A DNA stretch of 10,128 bases from JAADGZ01 sp964596835 (GTDB lineage: Bacteria > Pseudomonadota > Gammaproteobacteria > UBA6429 > Thiohalophilaceae): positions 1 through 10,128 of the forward strand of contig CAZQVV010000099.1 in assembly GCA_964596835.1 (NCBI GenBank). The letters are read 5' to 3'. Shown piece after piece: positions 7,615 to 10,128 of this stretch (its first letter is position 1; the number at the start of each line of letters is the position of its first letter). The position numbers and the translations under genes are program-made. Under the pieces are notes generated by a model, which saw only the letters and a program-made list of their open reading frames with translations, had not been told where the DNA came from and searched no databases.

Positions 7615-7671
7615 GATACCCCTCAAGAGGGTACTAAAAAGAGTCCGGTACATCCGGGTTTGGGGTGAAGC

Positions 7672-8823
7672 ATGGAAAAGACACACCAGCTTATCGACAA
7701 CATCTATGCCGCCGCCCTCTCACCGTCAAAATGGCCATCTGTAGTGCAGTCCATGCAAGGTCTGTTTAATGCCATTGCAGCGGGCATCTATACACTTGAT
7801 ACTGCGGAGATCAGTATCAACCTGCTTGGATCGCAGGGCATAGATGAGGGCTATATCAACTTATACAGTAATTATTTTTTAGAAAATAATCCCTGGCTGG
7901 ATGTCAGCAAATTGCAGATTCTTGGAAAAATCCGCACCGAGCAGTCACTTGACAAACATTACCAGCGCCCCGGTTTTTATCAAACAACAGAATATTTCAA
8001 TGAATGGCTAGCGCCGCAGGATTTTTATTATTCGCTGGGCACCAACCTTTTATCACACGGCGGGATCTACACCAAGTTTTACATGTATCGTCCGAAACTG
8101 GGACGGCCTTTCAGCAAGCTGGATATTACAAAATTCAAGCACCTGTCCGGTCATATGATAAGATCCATGGAAATGACGCATCGCCTGGCGCTCAAGGATT
8201 CACAGATCAATGATGCGCTTCATTTTATCGATCGCCTGCAATTCGGCGTCTTTTTCCTGGACGAACGTTCAACCGTTATTCATGCTAACCACTTTGCACA
8301 AATACTGATGCGCACGGGCGATGGGTTAATTTCTAAAGCCGGCGCTATTCATGCGGCTCACAGGACGGACGGAGGGAAACTTTCGGACATTATTCAATCC
8401 ACACTGAAGATACATCGTGGGCAATCGGAAGCCTTACCCTGCACTCTCAGTATTCGTCGGCCTTCCGGGAAACGCCCCTTTCATGTCACGGCCATTCCGC
8501 TGCCTCATCAGGCCAACTCATTATCAGTTTCTGCCGCCGTCATTCTTTTTATTTCTGATCCGGAACAGGAACCTGTTGTTGCCATTGACTACCTTAAACA
8601 TCGTTACCGCTTCACCGTAACCGAGGCCAGGCTGGTGCAATACCTTAGCCGGGGAGATGCGTTACGTGAGGCGGCTGAACATACGGGGCTAAGCTATGAA
8701 ACGGCACGCTGGTATCTGAAAATCATATTCCAGAAAACCGGCACGCGGCGACAAGCTGAATTGCTGCATCTATTACTTTCGGATCAGGTGTTTGTCGCTC
8801 ACCAGCCCCCCGCACAAGAATAA
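7672..8823 (+). CDS. LuxR-type transcriptional regulator with PAS-like domain
   Basis: Probable DNA-binding regulator of 383 residues. Residues 1-175 form an N-terminal domain beginning LIDNIYAAALSPSKWPSVV, typical of a group of stand-alone LuxR-type regulators. About 185-298 is PAS-like (FIDRLQFGVFFLDERSTVIH). The C-terminal LuxR helix-turn-helix spans about 313-370, with FTVTEARLVQYLSRGDALRE, the recognition-helix segment SYETARWYLKIIFQKTG and RRQAELLHLLL. There is no receiver domain, and the conserved Trp/Tyr/Asp set of acyl-homoserine-lactone receptors is not evident, so I infer a small-molecule or redox sensor other than AHL. The start has GGGGTGA 3 bp upstream. The gene diverges from the symporter gene, whose regulation it may control; the PEP-CTERM gene 195 bp downstream is another possible target. 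Confidence 0.87.
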   Translation: MEKTHQLIDNIYAAALSPSKWPSVVQSMQGLFNAIAAGIYTLDTAEISINLLGSQGIDEGYINLYSNYFLENNPWLDVSKLQILGKIRTEQSLDKHYQRPGFYQTTEYFNEWLAPQDFYYSLGTNLLSHGGIYTKFYMYRPKLGRPFSKLDITKFKHLSGHMIRSMEMTHRLALKDSQINDALHFIDRLQFGVFFLDERSTVIHANHFAQILMRTGDGLISKAGAIHAAHRTDGGKLSDIIQSTLKIHRGQSEALPCTLSIRRPSGKRPFHVTAIPLPHQANSLSVSAAVILFISDPEQEPVVAIDYLKHRYRFTVTEARLVQYLSRGDALREAAEHTGLSYETARWYLKIIFQKTGTRRQAELLHLLLSDQVFVAHQPPAQE

Positions 8824-9018
8824 AGCCAGACGAATCAATACCCTGCACGAAATTATCTTACTTGTCTTTAATATCCCGTTCTTTCCCCGCCCGCTGAATC
8901 CCCCCTCATTTGGGAGGTGTCCGCCAAGCTCTGCTCCGTAATACTAGACACATAGCGGCGTTCGAGAGTTAAACGCTGAATCAAAAATAATCAACGTGTA
9001 CAACAAAGGGGAGTGTCA
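8824..9018. other. Intergenic spacer before the PEP-CTERM gene
   Basis: This 195-bp spacer has no ORF. The only firm signal is the ribosome-binding site AAAGGGGAG (9005-9013), 5 nt before the ATG at 9019. I find no good sigma70 promoter, no convincing sigma54 -24/-12 pair and no clear terminator for the upstream gene. A short GCGTT-N9-AACGC dyad lies at 8958-8976. Confidence 0.5.
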
Positions 9019-9786
9019 ATGAATTTTCTGAAACTAGCATCAACAGCAATTACTCTGATTTTATCAACCAGTGCAAATGCGACTCTAATTACATATGAAT
9101 TCTCGGGAACCCTGGCAGGGCTACAGGGACAAGCGAGCTCTATGTTCAGTTCCGCTACAATAGGTGATTCATTCAGTATTCGCATTTCCTTAGATGATAC
9201 GCTTGCAGATCAGGTATCTAATACTAACAACGGAACCTATGGCGATTATATGTATGCCCCACCTGGACAACCTGCCGGATTTTCTTCGGTAATTAATGCA
9301 CAGTTAATCATTGGTTCTGAAATGAAGCCGTTCACCTGGGCTGGGGGAACAGTAGGTGCTCAACAGCAATTTAAAGTTTATGATGGCCAAACGATGTATT
9401 ATGGCAGCGGAGCCATCAAACAATGGGAAGGCCTGTCATTTACAGCCCAACCAACGACGGGGCGCAGTTCAAGCAATAATTATTATGCCGGATTAAACTT
9501 TGTTGATATTTATGACACTGGTACCAATGTAACCGGCTCTGCCGGTATCCTTCCTTCGGACGCATTGCCTGTTAGGCTTGGTGGGTTACCTGGCACCGGA
9601 TCATTTTATTATTTTTTTGAGAATCCAAATTCCACAGACTTTGATTCATATATTGGCGGAAATATAACTGGTCTCTCAATTAATGGCGTGCCTGTATCAC
9701 CTGTACCACTTCCCACTGCGGTCTGGTTGTTTGGCTCGGGATTAATCGGGCTTGCCGGTATTGCCCGCAAGAAAAAAGTGGCTTAG
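9019..9786 (+). CDS. PEP-CTERM sorting domain protein
   Basis: Exported surface or matrix protein of 255 residues with unknown specific function. The N-terminal signal peptide ends SANA at residue 21. The body is rich in Gly, Ser, Thr, Asn and Tyr, with no recognised enzyme motif; the opening TLITYEFSGTLAGL and the mixed polar segments suggest a beta-rich fold. The C-terminus is a standard tripartite sorting signal: VPLPTA (229-234), a hydrophobic stretch WLFGSGLIGLAGIA (236-249) and the basic tail RKKK (250-253). The exosortase system (XrtA/EpsH type) recognises such tails, so the genome should encode one; it is not in this window. The ATG at 9019 is preferred over an in-frame GTG at 9013 because the latter overlaps the ribosome-binding site AAAGGGGAG. 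The gene appears monocistronic, followed by a hairpin repeat that could help end its transcript. Confidence 0.92.
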   Translation: MNFLKLASTAITLILSTSANATLITYEFSGTLAGLQGQASSMFSSATIGDSFSIRISLDDTLADQVSNTNNGTYGDYMYAPPGQPAGFSSVINAQLIIGSEMKPFTWAGGTVGAQQQFKVYDGQTMYYGSGAIKQWEGLSFTAQPTTGRSSSNNYYAGLNFVDIYDTGTNVTGSAGILPSDALPVRLGGLPGTGSFYYFFENPNSTDFDSYIGGNITGLSINGVPVSPVPLPTAVWLFGSGLIGLAGIARKKKVA

Positions 9787-9831
9787 GCAATATTATTTAT
9801 ATTGGCCCTAACCTGGATAAACCACAAGATA

Positions 9832-9888
9832 AGTACCTTCACGAAATAATTTTCTACAAAATACGTAGAAAATTATTTCTAAGGTACT
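9832..9888 (-). repeat. 57-bp hairpin repeat, copy 2 (near-perfect inverted repeat)
   Basis: AGTACCTT (9832-9839) pairs with AAGGTACT (9881-9888). After a 4/2-nt internal bulge, AAATAATTTTCTAC (9844-9857) pairs perfectly with GTAGAAAATTATTT (9865-9878) around a 7-nt loop. Read on the minus strand it aligns end to end with copy 1 at 7558-7614. It starts 46 bp after the PEP-CTERM stop. The stem could act as a bidirectional transcription-stop or mRNA-stabilising structure, but no T-run follows it. It has no coding capacity. Confidence 0.85.
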
Positions 9889-9896
9889 AATTAACA

Positions 9897-9969
9897 CGTC
9901 ATTCCGGCCTCGCCGAAATCCAGCAACGGTCTTATGGCGATGGACTCCGGCCTTATGGTCGGAGTGACG
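9897..9969. repeat. CGTCATTCC-type imperfect palindromic repeat
   Basis: It starts CGTCATTCCGGCC and ends GGTCGGAGTGACG; the two ends are inverted repeats with two mismatches over 13 bp. Internal segments GAAATCCAG and TGGACTCCGG resemble the interior of widespread proteobacterial intergenic palindromes that start GTCATTCC and contain a GGATTCC-like core. This family likeness is from memory. It begins 8 bp after the 57-bp repeat. Confidence 0.65.
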
Positions 9970-10071
9970 ACTAATCAGGGATATTCCCGGTTCTCGTGGA
10001 CTTTGCTCAGGAGAGTCTTCTTGAACCGTGAACGCGGAATACTGAAAATTGACCACTTAATCTGCTTATCG

Positions 10072-10125
10072 TTCTTCGACGGGCTTCCTTCGACAGGCTT
10101 CCTTCGACAGGCTCAGGACGAACGG
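10072..10125. repeat. Dispersed repeat, right copy (14-bp head unit x3 plus 12-bp tail)
   Basis: Three tandem 14-bp units (TTCTTCGACGGGCT at 10072-10085, then TCCTTCGACAGGCT twice, at 10086-10099 and 10100-10113) are followed by the same tail, CAGGACGAACGG (10114-10125), seen at 29-40. Orientation is the same as the left copy. The last two units share AGGCT where the left locus has AAGCT in both of its units. Confidence 0.85.
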
Positions 10126-10128
10126 TAT

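Larger units (their letters stand above)
7343..7671. other. Intergenic regulatory region between symporter and LuxR-type genes
   Basis: This 329-bp AT-rich gap separates two divergent genes and contains no convincing ORF. From left to right it holds the 35-bp dyad 7361-7395, an ATAGCTAT palindrome (7451-7458), a TATAAT box (7507-7512), a 57-bp hairpin repeat (7558-7614), two small hairpins (7617-7633 and 7645-7657) and the LuxR ribosome-binding site GGGGTGA (7662-7668). Confidence 0.6.
9787..10128. other. Repeat-rich non-coding region
   Basis: These 342 bp hold no credible gene. They carry three unrelated repeat types in a row: the 57-bp hairpin repeat (9832-9888), a CGTCATTCC-type imperfect palindrome (9897-9969) and the dispersed 14-bp-unit repeat at the end (10072-10125). 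Bases 9970-10071 show nothing I recognise. Confidence 0.7.

Noticed and set aside
8845..8865. A third, degenerate copy of the 57-bp repeat (CACGAAATTATCTTA)
   Set aside because: Similarity covers only about 15 bases, no opposing arm follows, and AT-rich matches of this length are expected by chance.
8915..8930. GG-N10-GC as a sigma54 promoter for the PEP-CTERM gene
   Set aside because: Only the GG and GC match; the surrounding TGGCAC and TTGC bases do not. Such spacing occurs often by chance.
9808..10056. An 82-codon minus-strand frame
   Set aside because: It runs through two repeats and has no ribosome-binding site or recognisable product; it is a by-product of the palindromic repeats.
1..10128. 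The whole window as a mobile element bounded by terminal direct repeats
   Set aside because: It contains a core gene (cyaA) and no transposase, integrase or mobilisation gene, and the terminal sequence belongs to a widely dispersed repeat type.

Overview
The window looks like ordinary chromosome from a gammaproteobacterium. The main evidence is a full-length class I adenylate cyclase, an enzyme class largely confined to that group, with a length (949 aa) nearer the Pseudomonas type than the 848-aa E. coli protein. A PEP-CTERM protein implies that the cell also has an exosortase system, although no exosortase gene lies here. I cannot assign a genus. I see no rRNA, tRNA, CRISPR array, transposase or phage gene.

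Layout. (1) Bases 1-40 are a dispersed repeat. (2) Bases 78-2927 (minus) encode adenylate cyclase CyaA. (3) Divergent from it, 3088-3927 (plus) encodes a PAS-like/GGDEF protein whose catalytic motif is degenerate but whose c-di-GMP-binding I-site is kept. (4) Bases 3989-4162 hold a small unrecognised 57-codon gene. (5) Bases 4239-6437 (plus) encode a TonB-dependent outer-membrane receptor, starting at GTG. (6) It converges, with a 13-bp tail overlap, on a BASS-family sodium symporter gene at 6425-7342 (minus). (7) A 329-bp gap rich in dyads and hairpins separates the symporter from a LuxR-type regulator with a PAS-like middle domain at 7672-8823 (plus). (8) Bases 9019-9786 (plus) encode the PEP-CTERM protein. 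(9) Bases 9787-10128 are non-coding and hold three different repeat types.

Two functional themes can be inferred. The left side pairs two nucleotide second-messenger genes on one divergent promoter region: cAMP synthesis and a probable c-di-GMP receptor. The centre could be an uptake locus, with an outer-membrane TonB receptor, an inner-membrane sodium symporter and an adjacent regulator. The substrate cannot be read from the sequence.

The most unusual signals are in the repeats. A 57-bp hairpin repeat occurs twice, in opposite orientation (7558-7614 and 9832-9888, about 77% identical by eye). The window begins and ends with direct copies of one dispersed repeat. Each of these copies carries tandem 14-bp head units whose variant base is shared within a locus but differs between loci.
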